Positions 44,287 through 53,635 of a stretch of 64,000 nt of DNA are shown here, one piece after another (position 1 is the stretch's first letter; the number at the start of each line of letters is the position of its first letter). The stretch covers positions 25,256,941 through 25,320,940 of the forward strand of contig NC_088654.1 of the NCBI RefSeq assembly GCF_964019385.1. Reading direction: 5' to 3'. A model generated the notes under the pieces. The model was not told where the DNA came from. It worked only from the letters and a program-made list of their open reading frames with translations, and did no database searches. Source of the stretch: Sycon ciliatum (taxonomy: Eukaryota > Porifera > Calcarea > Leucosolenida > Sycettidae). A program made the position numbers and the translations under genes.

Positions 44287-45729
44287 TTAGCATGATTCAA
44301 TGAGGCGGTTGACAGGCTGAGGAGCTCTAGCAGAGCGACGGACTGGATCAGCTGCTGTGCCACCGTACTCAACCTCGACTGTCGGCTTCTCTGCTTCTAG
44401 CAGTGGCAGTCGGATCAAGTGACGACGATTGCGGCGAACAGTAGAGTGACCAGACTCAACGAGGTAAGAACGATTGGACACTTGCTCTACTATCTTGCCC
44501 TCCCGTTCGAGATCGGTGATGAATACACGGTCATGAAGCTGTAGAGTCGCGAGAGGCTTAGCTGCATTTTTTTTTTTTTTTTTTTTTTTACAAAAAAACC
44601 ACAAACCATTTGATGGCACAAAGCAGCAAGCATGCCGTTGGTTGTAGTGCAACTTCTGCTGTTCCTGGGACTGAGTTTCCGATTCCAGAATACTAGGGAG
44701 ATCTGGCCATTTCGGTTCCAGCTGTTCAGTCGTTGCAGGTAGACCGGTACGGAGCTGGCGGCCATACAACAGCTGACATGGGGCATAGCCGTTGCTCAGC
44801 GGTGTCGTGCGGAAAGCCAAGAGTGCATCTTGCAGGCTTTCGGCCTTCCGCAGGAGATTCTTGGCGGTGCGAACTGCACGTTCCGCTTCGCCATTCGACT
44901 GAGGATACCGTGGACTGGAAGTGCGATGGGTGATGTCGTTTGCTGTGCAGAACTCAGTAAACGCTTCGCTGGCAAACTGAGGACCGTTGTCTGTAACCAA
45001 GGTGGACGGGAAACCATGCTCGGCACAGATGCGGTGCAGATGCTTGATGACAGCAATCGAGGTTGTGGCAGTCAGCGGTACGACATCGAGGTAACGCGAG
45101 AGATAGTCAACAATGACGAGGTAAGTCGTGCCGTTGAATTCCATCAGATCTGCACCAACCGTGTGCCACGGCAGTGTTGGGCGTTGGACGGGTTGCAGTG
45201 GTTCGGTCGACTGGACGCGGTGTTTGGTGCACACTTCACACGTAGCGACCATCGTGTCGATTTGCCTTGACAAGCCTGGCCACCAAATGGAATGGCGGGC
45301 GCGAGACTTGCACTTCGTTGCACCTTGATGTCCCTCGTGGAGCTTCTCGAGCATCTCAGGCTGCAGAGAGGGTGGCATGACAATGCGGAAGCCATGGTAC
45401 AGCACACCTTGCTCACAGGACAGTAACTGGCGTTCATGGAAGTATGGGCGCACAGTGTCGTCGACATCACGTGGGTTGCACGGCCATCCGTGTTGGACGA
45501 AGTGGAGGACTTGCTTGAGCGTCTCATCTTGTGTGGTGGCGTCAGCAATGTCACGGGCTTTACCATCCGACACGATCTCGCCGATGTAAGATGCGAGGTT
45601 GACGCTGATCTTGTCTTGGAGACTAGGCGTGTCGTCACAGGCGAGCGGAGCGCGAGACAGAGCATCGGCAACAACTAGCTCTTTGCCAGGGACATACACA
45701 GCGGCTGGATTGTACGTGAGCAGGCGCAT
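44287..45729 (-). CDS. Gypsy2 integrase (RNase H tail plus integrase)
   Basis: 480 codons without a stop. It starts in the RNase H tail (VYVPGKELVVADALSRAPL), directly after the primer-binding site, which shows the internal deletion. The zinc module is HEGHQGATKCK with CEVCTKH. The catalytic core is complete: Asp in VGADLMEFNG, Asp in LVTDNGPQFAS and Glu in SNGEAERAVRT, then PCQLLYGRQLRTGLP. Near residue 375 lies a foreign in-frame stretch ending in about nine lysines, encoded by a 24-bp A run (plus 44566-44589). After it the barrel region resumes (LHDRVFITDLEREGKI). Possibly still a translatable protein. Alternatively it is neutral remnant DNA that happens to be young. Confidence 0.88.
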   Translation of the reverse strand: MRLLTYNPAAVYVPGKELVVADALSRAPLACDDTPSLQDKISVNLASYIGEIVSDGKARDIADATTQDETLKQVLHFVQHGWPCNPRDVDDTVRPYFHERQLLSCEQGVLYHGFRIVMPPSLQPEMLEKLHEGHQGATKCKSRARHSIWWPGLSRQIDTMVATCEVCTKHRVQSTEPLQPVQRPTLPWHTVGADLMEFNGTTYLVIVDYLSRYLDVVPLTATTSIAVIKHLHRICAEHGFPSTLVTDNGPQFASEAFTEFCTANDITHRTSSPRYPQSNGEAERAVRTAKNLLRKAESLQDALLAFRTTPLSNGYAPCQLLYGRQLRTGLPATTEQLEPKWPDLPSILESETQSQEQQKLHYNQRHACCFVPSNGLWFFCKKKKKKKNAAKPLATLQLHDRVFITDLEREGKIVEQVSNRSYLVESGHSTVRRNRRHLIRLPLLEAEKPTVEVEYGGTAADPVRRSARAPQPVNRLIESC

Positions 45730-45732
45730 CGA

Positions 45733-45750
45733 ATCCCACTTCTGACACCA
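45733..45750 (-). other. Gypsy2 primer-binding site (tRNA-Leu type)
   Basis: Minus TGGTGTCAGAAGTGGGAT directly follows the LTR. It is complementary to the 3' end of an animal tRNA-Leu as I recall it. Confidence 0.75.
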
Positions 45751-45987
45751 TGTAGTGGTTCTACAAACGCACCAAAGACATCTTGTAACTAGCTTCGTTA
45801 CTACAAATCACAAGTGTGTGGGAATACAGAGAACGACAGAGAGATCAAAGGAAAAGCCAGGCAGGCAAGTACAGCTAAAGTGCGTACGGTACAACTGGCA
45901 TGTCGCACAGCGCGGCCGGATGAATGCATACATGTTACATAAAAGGATACAATGACAAACAGTGGGATGTGCATCCACAACTACAAC
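45751..45987 (-). repeat. Gypsy2 5' LTR, outer end interrupted
   Basis: Same as 43908-44139 up to GCATCCAC, then ACAACTACAAC instead of the normal end. The remaining AACTACA lies at 47224-47230. Confidence 0.75.
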
Positions 45988-47212
45988 ATTTGGCGCCCAA
46001 CTATCTCTCGACGCGGAGTTCTGCCTCCGCAGCTCACGACCCTGAGATGTGTGTTGCTCCCGTCACTGCTGGACTGTCCTGGTTTATTCGTCACCCCTGT
46101 CCGTGTTCGAACGTTCGTCGTGGAGCTGTGTCGTCGTGCTGTGTCGTCGTGCTGTATCGTCGTCCGGTGTCCCGTCGTCGTCGTCGTCGTCCCGTCGTCG
46201 TCGTCTACTCAATTCGATCAAGCTGACGCCCTCCGCTGAGCTGTGTTCAAGTGTCGCTGTGCGTCCGCCGTTTCGTTGTCCTGATACGAGTGGAGTATCA
46301 GCTTCGCAGTTGGCTTCCTGCTGCTCCGAAGTCGTGTGCTGGCTGGGAATGCGCCGCCTTTCTTCTCTCCATATCTCTCTTCTTTTCTTTGTTTTCCGGT
46401 GAGTGTTTATGTGTGTGCATGCGTGCGTGCATACGGGAGTTTGTTTGAATTGCTACTTGTGTTGGGAACTGGCGTCTGATCATGGTGAACCACGGTTGGT
46501 TCTCCTTGTGGCAGTCCACATCGAAGGCAACGAACGTCCGATCAGGGTGAGCCCCGGTTCATTGCTGGGAGCTAGACTCGCTGCTTGTTTGTCGTTGCCA
46601 TGTATATATTTTATTTATTTTTGTTTTTTCGGTGACAGTCATGGGTTTGGCTGGCGTTGTGTGGATGGGCAGGGCTCATCGGTTTTTAGGCTTAGGTTTA
46701 GCCTGTGTTTTTTTGTGTGTGCGTGGCTAGACAGCAATGCAGTGTTTCTTCTCTTCTCTTTAACATTCACCTCTCTTTCTTTCTTCTGGCTTTGGTTGCC
46801 CTGTTTTATTCTGGGGAGCTACATGCGTTGGTCCTGTGGCTACTTTTGCTGTTTGCGGCTGCGTCTCTCTATGCGTTGGTCCTGTGGCTACTTTTGCTGT
46901 TTGCGGTTGCGTCTCTCTGCGTATTGTGTTTTATTTGGTCATACCGAGGACGGTATGTGTTTTTTTGGTCGGGATATTGTGGTAGATTTGGTGTCACGTG
47001 TTTGTTTCGTCTTGGTCGCTGTGGACACGCGTCATTGGTTGGTGGTGTTGTGCGCATGCGCGAAACTGTGTGAGCTAGTCTTTGGTCTGTCGTCTTGTCA
47101 AGATGTAGTCGTTTTCCGTGTTCTTGGTTATTCGTCAATAAAAGAGTGTAAAAAGGCAGTCCAGTTGGTGGCGGTTGAGCTGATGCAGTGATGGAGAAGT
47201 AATGGTAGACTT
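45988..47212 (+). mobile_element. LTR-less retroelement-like segment beginning with a primer-binding site
   Basis: Starts ATTTGGCGCCCAAC, a tRNA-Lys-type primer-binding site, and ends with a purine-rich GATGGAGAAGTAATGG. It is flanked by 11-bp repeats ACAACTACAAC (45977-45987 and 47213-47223). Inside are a GTC-rich tract (46106-46207), a possible splice donor CCGGTGAGTG (46396-46405), a 46-bp tandem duplication (46822-46918) and AATAAA at 47139. The longest frame (262 codons, 46403-47191) is compositionally biased and matches nothing I know. Orientation is from the primer-binding site. Confidence 0.5.
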
Positions 47213-47235
47213 ACAACTACAACAACTACACTCTT

Positions 47236-47886
47236 CATTTCCAGAGCTGTGTACGAATCGATGTCGACTATATTCAGTCGTTCCAACCCGCGACCTCCAT
47301 TATGCCGTGAAACGAGTCGCTCAAGCACATCCACACGCTTCGCATTTTCTCGGCAGGAGAATCCTCCCAGCATTCTACAACGGCTTCGACGAGGTCCCTG
47401 CGATTCCCCTAGGCCACAACGGAGACGTCCGACTGGAGTAGAGAGAGGCGAAGAAAGCCAGGTCGTCGACATTCCGATCCGGAGTCTGCGCTGGTTGCAC
47501 AACGACTCAAATGTTTCATCTTTCCGTGCGAGCTGAACCGATTTATGTTGTCACGCTGCGTATGGGGCCGCGCACCGCAAGTACGAGCCTGGCCAGTTTC
47601 AGGGCAGCGAGTGCAGCGTGAGTCGTGACTCCGTGCTCCAGGCGCGAGCTCCACTTCGTCACAGTGTCAGTTTCGAGCAAGTTAGTGCTATTTTTTTGTC
47701 ATTTGACTCGTGAGTTCCTGTCGGCAACGTCCTCGCACGCATGGCTTCCGTAGAGAATCTGTTCGACATCAACCAAACCTACATCACATGAATGTGGGCT
47801 GTCTATGACAGCCTTTGGTGCGGTTCGTTGAGCAGGTTCTTGCTCAAAAACACCGTTGAAAAAAAGTCACGAAGTTTTTGTATACG
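47236..47886. other. Intron sequence
   Basis: Frames of up to 124 codons on both strands without recognisable motifs. Nothing assigned. Confidence 0.4.
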
Positions 47887-47918
47887 GAGGAAGTACACAC
47901 ACACGCACACACATGCAT

Positions 47919-47983
<65 letters not shown>
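47887..47983. repeat. AC microsatellite
   Basis: Nearly pure (AC)n with a few GC/AT interruptions at its start. Confidence 0.9.
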
Positions 47984-47986
<3 letters not shown>

Positions 47987-48024
47987 TTGACCTTTGACGC
48001 CCCATCTCCAGTGGAGATGATAGG

Positions 48025-48395
48025 CTACTGAGTTGGGCAGTACTTGATGTGACGCTTCAAATCGCCACTTCTCCTAAACGCTCTGCCGCATGCGCAGTGA
48101 AAGTCCTTCGGTGCCGGGGGAGGAAGACGATGTTGATGGACCCACCTGCGCCATTCCGGGCGATCTTGCGCGAGCCGATACCACTCGGACTCCGGAACAT
48201 CCAGTGAGCGCAGATCACCGACAATCGTTTCTCGCCAACGCTTCTTTGGCCCATGCCGTGGTCTGGTTGCCTCGAGCTCCCCAAACAACACTTGTTGAGG
48301 AATCCGTGCCGCGTCCATACGGGCAACATGACCCAGCCAACGCAGACGGTACTCACGCAGGAGAGTGCCAATGTCTTCAGGAAGACGCGCTCTCT
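48025..48395 (-). pseudogene. LINE reverse transcriptase C-terminus with zinc finger
   Basis: The minus frame ending at 48025 reads RLRWLGHVARMD, RWRETIVGDLRSL, then a final FHCACGRAFRRSGDLKRHIK with a closing Cys. This is the C-terminal tail of an RTE/Ingi-like LINE polyprotein with a C2H2-type finger. The microsatellite at 48405 replaces the upstream RT. Fragment only. Confidence 0.7.
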
Positions 48396-48403
48396 GGGCT
48401 AGA

Positions 48404-48404
<1 letters not shown>

Positions 48405-48479
<75 letters not shown>

Positions 48480-48521
48480 CTGTACTGTACTGTACTGTAC
48501 TGTACTGTACTGTACTGTACT
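48405..48521. repeat. AC microsatellite followed by TACTG repeats
   Basis: (AC)n to 48477, then about eight TACTG units (48478-48521). The open frames reading through are artefacts. Confidence 0.9.
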
Positions 48522-48594
48522 TGCTCACTGCCAAAACTAGTCACCTGGGTCACCCCGGGAGAGGGGAGAGGGGTTGGAAGATTGTTGGTTTGCG

Positions 48595-48775
48595 CATTGG
48601 AGAAGTGTTGGAGCTAGGTGTCAGGTCGCCAAATGTCTCCGTACTCCTTTGTCAGTTTTGGGCCATTTTGTCGCACTCGCTGACTGTATAAGATCTGGTT
48701 ACGTTGGTGGACACTTAGTCATAACTCGTAACATGTTGTCCTCCTTTTTCACTCTAAAAAATAATAATAACTGCA
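48595..48775 (+). repeat. LINE/SINE 3' tail
   Basis: Resembles 39330-39490 (GGTGTCAGGTCGCCAAATG, GACTGTATAAGATCTGGTTAC) and ends in AATAATAATAA. Probably the 3' end of a LINE of the same family. Confidence 0.6.
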
Positions 48776-48835
48776 TTTACCCCTGCCCCAGTGAAGGTAA
48801 TGCTTGCTACTAGTGTGGGTGGCTCAATCAGAGTT

Positions 48836-49218
48836 CAGTGCTGCCAACCTGCTCGGTCTGATTTGCGTACTCGGGCGGCTGAATTTCCGTATTTTCCAGA
48901 GTTTTTGCGTGCTACCAAATTGTTTTAATCCCACGATTTATAATGTATTTTTGCGAAAAGAATGAATATTTAAAGGGGAAGTAAAGGCTGAAATCAAATT
49001 TTCACCAGTTTAGTTGTAGTCATCAGGGTGCTGAGTCGAATGGAATACTGTTTTAGCGTGTACTTGGCAATTTTATGTGCTCTGCATACATGTACATGCA
49101 CAGGTAAAGTATGTAGTGATGTGTAAAACTGGTTCATAGTCAGCAGATCCATACTTCTCAGTTTTCCCGTACAATTTCGGTCAATTTCCGTACAAATACG
49201 GAAAATTTGGCAGCACTG
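48836..49218. mobile_element. MITE with CAGTGCTGCCAA ends
   Basis: Ends CAGTGCTGCCAA and TTGGCAGCACTG, flanked by AGAGTT (48830-48835 and 49219-49224). Inner AATTTCCGTA motifs recur on both strands. 383 bp, non-coding. Confidence 0.75.
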
Positions 49219-49546
49219 AGAGTTGGTCTGATATAAGCTTCACTAGCACCATTGATTACACAAGAGTTAATCTAGCCAGAAGTAGTCCATGGTTAACAGG
49301 CATGTATACTTCAAAAAGAAAATATCTGAACCCTGGAACAAACAAAGGTTGCAGGTACAGGTGTAGGAGTTGCATTTTAATAGAAAGTATATTTTTCGCA
49401 GTAAAAGAGTATTTATTTGTAGAGCTTGTGTTGATACAGATTCCTAGGTTCAAACCCCAAGATGGGCAGTTAGTTACATTTTTTTCTCTCCTTGCGTATT
49501 TTGTATCTGCATGTTATTACCCTTTCCGACAGTCGCTCGTGAGTAA

Positions 49547-49964
49547 TGTATGAGTCGTGTATGGCTAAACCCGTATTTACCCGTATGACTGCTGCTAGTG
49601 TTATTGTTCTAGAACATTAGCATAATTTAACCAATCACAGTTCACAGCTCTGGAATATTCTAGAATTTCGTCGGCGACCGGTTTATATAGATTGCTCATT
49701 GGTTGATGACCTAAAGAACATGGCTGCCGTTCGCCGTGTGTTTTGTCTTCTTGCATTGTTCTTATCTTGTGCTTTTTCACTTCTTATCTTTACTTGCCGA
49801 GTGTGCAACTAATAATTCTGTCCTAACGAGTATTCGTGAAACCACAAAGTGAGTGCTTTGTTTGAGTGTGTGAAATTGTCTCCGACGGCCAGCTATTACA
49901 TTGGTGGCAGCGGTGGGATTCGAACCCACGCCTCCGGCGAGACTGGAGGGGCCAGCTATTACAC
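49547..49964 (+). mobile_element. LTR joined to a tRNA-Leu 3'-half copy
   Basis: A 354-bp LTR-like segment (TGTATGAGTCG to AGCTATTACA at 49900) has a TATA-like GTTTATATAG at 49680. From 49902 a 46-bp stretch (to 49947) begins TGGTGGCAGCGGTGGGATTC and is complementary to a tRNA-Leu 3' half, from anticodon stem to CCA, as I recall that tRNA. GGCCAGCTATTACA, the last 14 bp of the LTR, is repeated at 49951-49964 after it. No gag or pol follows. Confidence 0.65.
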
Positions 49965-50195
49965 AGGCACACATACGCACACATACACATTGAAGAAGTC
50001 ATTTACCGTAAAAGTTCGTAGATAAGTACCTGCCCAAAATAAATACCCCCTTCATCCCTTTGATTCTGTCTGTTGAAGTCTAGTTCAGCCCGATAAACAT
50101 ACTGCCCAAAATAAGTACCGGTATGGTTCACAGATGCAGCGCTTAGCATGTACATTTTCTTTTTATGAAAATTACTTCTCCACTACACACAAGTC

Positions 50196-50475
50196 GGGTC
50201 CGAAAGTTAGTTCGTGCCCGAAAGTTAGTACCCGCCCGAAAGTTAGTACCCGCCCAAAAGTTAGTACCCGCCTGAAAGTACCCGCCCGAAAGTTAGTACC
50301 TGCCCGAAAATTAGTACCCACCCGAAAGTTAGTACCCACCCGAAAGTTAGTACCCACCCAAAAGTTAGTACCCACCCGAAAGTTAGTACCCACCCGAAAG
50401 TTAGTACCCACCCGAAAGTTAGAACCCACCCGAAAGTTAGTACCCGCCCGAAAGTTAGTACGGGTGCGACCACTA
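50196..50475. repeat. Minisatellite of about 18-bp units
   Basis: About 15 tandem units of CCCACCCGAAAGTTAGTA and variants. It keeps a frame open on both strands (plus 50134-50667, minus 50172-50576), giving repeats such as KLVPTR or VGTNFR. I regard these as artefacts of an 18-bp period lacking stops. Confidence 0.85.
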
Positions 50476-50491
50476 AATTCGAAAGTAAGTA

Positions 50492-52105
50492 CAGGTAGAC
50501 TCCCTCTAATTCGAATACGGTATAATTCGAACATTCCGTGTAATTCGAACTTTTTCTTCGTACCGATCTCCTGCAAGTCACTTCAAGTCGAATTCGAATG
50601 CGTCATTCGAAGGACGAAACGTGCGCCGATTGGAAAATTCAAACTCAGTCTTCGTACAGAAGAGTAGTTTGCAGTACAGTGACTATGTCCTTGGAACGCT
50701 TATTTCGAAGTGAGATGGAGGTATTATACAGTCTGTATCGGCTATAGAGTGACCGGATATAAGAATATATCGGCTACAGTGATATTGGTACGAAATATCA
50801 AAAGCAAAACGTATTTTATCCTGTACAAATATCACTATAACCAATATTATCGGATGTAATGATATATCGGATATTATGATGGCAACATAGAATCAAAACA
50901 TGCATAACACACTACATTATAATGGGCTATAGTGATAACTTTAAAATACATGTTGCAATAATATCAAAGGCCCTATTTTTTTACTTTCTTCACGCTGCTT
51001 ATTTTGGTAGTGACACATGTACATGTACATGTACATAACAGAATTTTTTATGGAAATGCGGGCACTGTCAACTATGCAGCATGCTCATTTGTCAAAACGC
51101 CATGCTGGAAGTATTCCCTTGCCTTTCATGTGTCGCTCGAAAAAAATCGATCGTATCGCATATAGTGATGCATCGGTTATAGTGATAAAATCACGGAAAT
51201 CAAAAGGGTACGCTATAGCCGATACAGACTGTAATTGTAATTCGGAGTTCATTCTTTTGTCCTTCTCTAGCCTAGAGTAGCTCAAAAATCGATCCCTGGT
51301 CCGCTGCAGGATCGACAGTAGCGTTCAAGAAGCCCACCTTCTCTCGAAATTTGATTCAAGCCTGTGGGAGGCAAAGTGCAAAGATTTGATTGAAGACGAC
51401 TTCTTCCAGGTGGCTGACTCCGTTCGCGGATCTCAGTGGCCTTTCATGCAGCGCCAGCTCGCGCGCAGAGATGCTATGCGCCGCTTTTTTATTTTTTATT
51501 TATTTTATTTTTTTACTATGTTCACATACCCAACTCATAAATAATACAGAAGACAATGGTACTGAGACAAGGACAAACGTGACAACTACTGAGAAGGGGC
51601 TGCACCGAGGTGCAGCAGTGATGGTGGGGCATTGATGGCTCTGCCGACCTGAGGTCTCGGCATCACGGCCAGAAACACGCACCAAAAACAAAAGATAGAG
51701 CGGTAAGGGTCAGGAAAAATAAGAATAAAGCAAGGGCAAGCAACAGCTTCCGTTCCTCAGAACGACGTGCTGCTGTCCAACGGCCTTTCATGATGCGGAT
51801 TAGGCGGCGCTGTTCTTTTCCTTGAAATTGTTTCAGGACAGCTGCAGTGCCCGGCAACTTCTTTACTAGAAGATCAAGATATCATCTTTGCGTTAATCCA
51901 TTGTTTTATTATAAAATGGCCTGGTGCATTGTACATGACCACCTATGTTTCGTTGATGCGAATAAAACGTGCGAAAATAATCACCACGCGATTTCGAGCA
52001 TTTTGACATACATATCAGTGCATTGGGCTGCATTAATTAGAAGTTCCTGATAATTAGAAGTTGGGGCCTGGCAATTTGAGGTTCGAATTTTAGGGAGTCT
52101 ACTTG
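50492..52105. mobile_element. pogo/Tigger-like element remnant with a nested MITE
   Basis: Left end CAGGTAGACTCCCTCTAATT and right end (complement) CAAGTAGACTCCCTAAAATT, flanked by TA (50490-50491 and 52106-52107). No transposase frame remains. A second short element (50729-51231) lies inside. The right end stops about 90 bp before exon B3. Confidence 0.7.
50729..51231. mobile_element. pogo-like MITE, 503 bp, nested
   Basis: Perfect ends CAGTCTGTATCGGCTATAG and CTATAGCCGATACAGACTG, flanked by TA (50727-50728 and 51232-51233). AT-rich with repeated TATAGTGATA. Confidence 0.82.
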
Positions 52106-52196
52106 TACATGCTTATTAACGGGCTTTTACAGTATGTGGCACCAAAGACTATTGAGCGCTTAATTCCTCACTTCATTTCCCTTATTTTCTGTGCAG

Positions 52197-52502
52197 ATGC
52201 GCCAAAGCCAAGCTTTTTTGTTGAGATATTTCCGACAAAGGTCATCGTGAACATCTCTGCAAGCACAGGAAATTACCGTTTCTCCAAGTTCTGCTGTTAC
52301 TTCACGAGGTATTCCGTATCTAACATACCAAAGTCCAACAGGCATAAGGTGACGGTTTGTAACCGTACTAGTCCCATTGTCTTCTCACCTGTTGAGGAGG
52401 ATGCCAGTTACGGTAACCCGCGGCCATACTGTGTAATAAAGGACACACGTCCAGTTGACGGATATCCCACATTTATTCAAAACTTCACCACACCAGCAAC
52501 AG
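52197..52502 (+). CDS. FN3-like exon B3, cysteine-bearing type (partial gene)
   Basis: A 102-codon exon, phase 1-1, with acceptor TCTGTGCAG ending at 52196 and donor GTAAAT at 52503. It begins DAPKPSFFVEIF. B-type signature: FSKFCCYFTRYSVSNIPKS, VTVCNRTSPIVFSPVEEDAS and then Y. A fourth cysteine follows in PYCVIKD. The closest relative is B1 (FTRSSVSDIP, SPIILSPVEEDA), which shares the fourth Cys and the extra length. NIS, NRT and NFT are possible glycosylation sites. The classic FN3 Trp is missing, as in the other B exons. Confidence 0.87.
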
Positions 52503-52648
52503 GTAAATAATATTATTGTTCTCATTTTGTTGTTCTCAGGTCGAATTGTTGCTACTGCTAGTCCCGCATCATCTCCACATTCACCGATACTTAACACAAC
52601 ATGCCCATGATCCAGGTTGATATTTGGACCATTGGCTTTGCCTTGGTA

Positions 52649-53147
52649 CAGTCAAACCTTGTTAGGACGAGCTTCAAGTGACCGAACAAGTTTTTTTACT
52701 CTTATCCGGAGTTCTTCTTATCCAGATCTGACAAAATATTTGATATACACATCATATGGATTGTTTTTATGTGAAGGTGCATACTGTGGCAAATGTAAAA
52801 CATTTTTTCATAACATAACCCAGCAATAGGTAAGTACAATGTGCAATGAATTCATGAAAGCATTACATCCGCCTTGTAATATGTTTTGCCGGTACAAGAG
52901 GCATCGACTATCGTAAAAAATCTACAGCCAGCGTACCCACGGGGACTGAAAGTTCGTATTACACGCTGATTTTGTTCCAATCACGCTTGAAATTAGTTCG
53001 TCTTCGAGAAAGTTCGCCCTGCAGAGTTTGTCGTAAACCAATAATTTAGACTTGATATGATGATGCCTGGCCAACCATAGGATTGACCCGAGTTCGTACT
53101 AATGGAAAGTTCACATTATCAGTGTTCATCCTAACGAGGTTGGACTG
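52649..53147. mobile_element. pogo-like MITE, 499 bp
   Basis: Ends CAGTCAAACCTTGTTAGGAC and (complement) CAGTCCAACCTCGTTAGGAT, flanked by TA on both sides (52647-52648 and 53148-53149). No coding capacity. Confidence 0.8.
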
Positions 53148-53199
53148 TACATGTCCTGATGCATTTGTGTGAACCCCACTTCATTCTGTAAAAAAAACA

Positions 53200-53461
53200 G
53201 GTACCTTATTTTTCGTTTTAAGAATAAGCCGTACCCAGATTTTGTTGTCACGAAATACAGACATCTACCCTGTTTTTTCACGATTCATTTGCCCATCACA
53301 GTATTCGCCTTACTTACTGCTTTTTATCGGGTGTTAGTGGCCGTCGTGAGTTCCCTTCGGGAACGGATACGATAATTTACTTATTAATTTTATTTTACTG
53401 CTTTGCGGTGAACTACTGGTGTTGAAAGTGCATCTCAGTATACTCCGGAAAATAAGGTACC
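53200..53461. mobile_element. Short inverted-repeat element with GGTACCTTATTTT ends
   Basis: GGTACCTTATTTTTCG at the left and CGGAAAATAAGGTACC at the right. 262 bp, non-coding. The target duplication is unclear. Confidence 0.6.
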
Positions 53462-53515
53462 GACAGCACCTGAGATGAAACCAAGGACTTCTTGTGGCCA
53501 TCCTTGTACAGAATA

Positions 53516-53577
53516 GGTTGGTGCGACAGGGAAAGCGAGAGCTCCCACGTAGGGAGCACCACACAATTCCCTTCCTT
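53516..53577. repeat. Repeat shared with 58790-58925
   Basis: GGTTGGTGCGAC and GAGCTCCCACGTAGGGAGCA resemble the arms of the hairpin at 58790-58925. Confidence 0.45.
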
Positions 53578-53635
53578 GTGCTGTAGTAACTTTAATCAAT
53601 TCAAACTCTGCATGAATTACCACATCACTTATTAC

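Larger units (their letters stand above)
43908..47230 (-). mobile_element. Deleted Gypsy element Gypsy2 with a secondary insertion in its 5' LTR
   Basis: The LTRs 43908-44139 and 45751-45987 are identical over about 225 bp as far as I can read. Orientation is minus: a tRNA-Leu-type primer-binding site lies at 45733-45750 beside the high LTR, and a purine tract AGAGGGGAGA adjoins the low LTR. The inside is only 1.6 kb; gag, protease, RT and most of RNase H are gone, while integrase is open. CTCTT occurs at 43903-43907 and at 47231-47235, which puts the right end of the whole insertion at 47230. A 1.2-kb segment (45988-47212) would then lie inside the outer end of the 5' LTR. Confidence 0.75.

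Noticed and set aside
46403-47191. 262-codon frame in the segment 45988-47212
   Set aside because: Composition is dominated by Cys, Phe, Leu and Val from a T/G-rich leader. It includes a 46-bp tandem duplication and has no domain or homology that I recognise.
48025-48534. A complete 169-codon zinc-finger gene
   Set aside because: The N-terminal third is translated microsatellite. The rest is the tail of a LINE polyprotein.
49902-49947. A functional tRNA gene on minus
   Set aside because: Only the 3' half of a tRNA-Leu is present, joined directly to an LTR end. The D arm and acceptor 5' strand are missing.
50134-50667. 177-codon frame with KLVPTR repeats
   Set aside because: It is the translation of an 18-bp minisatellite. 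An equal frame exists on the other strand.
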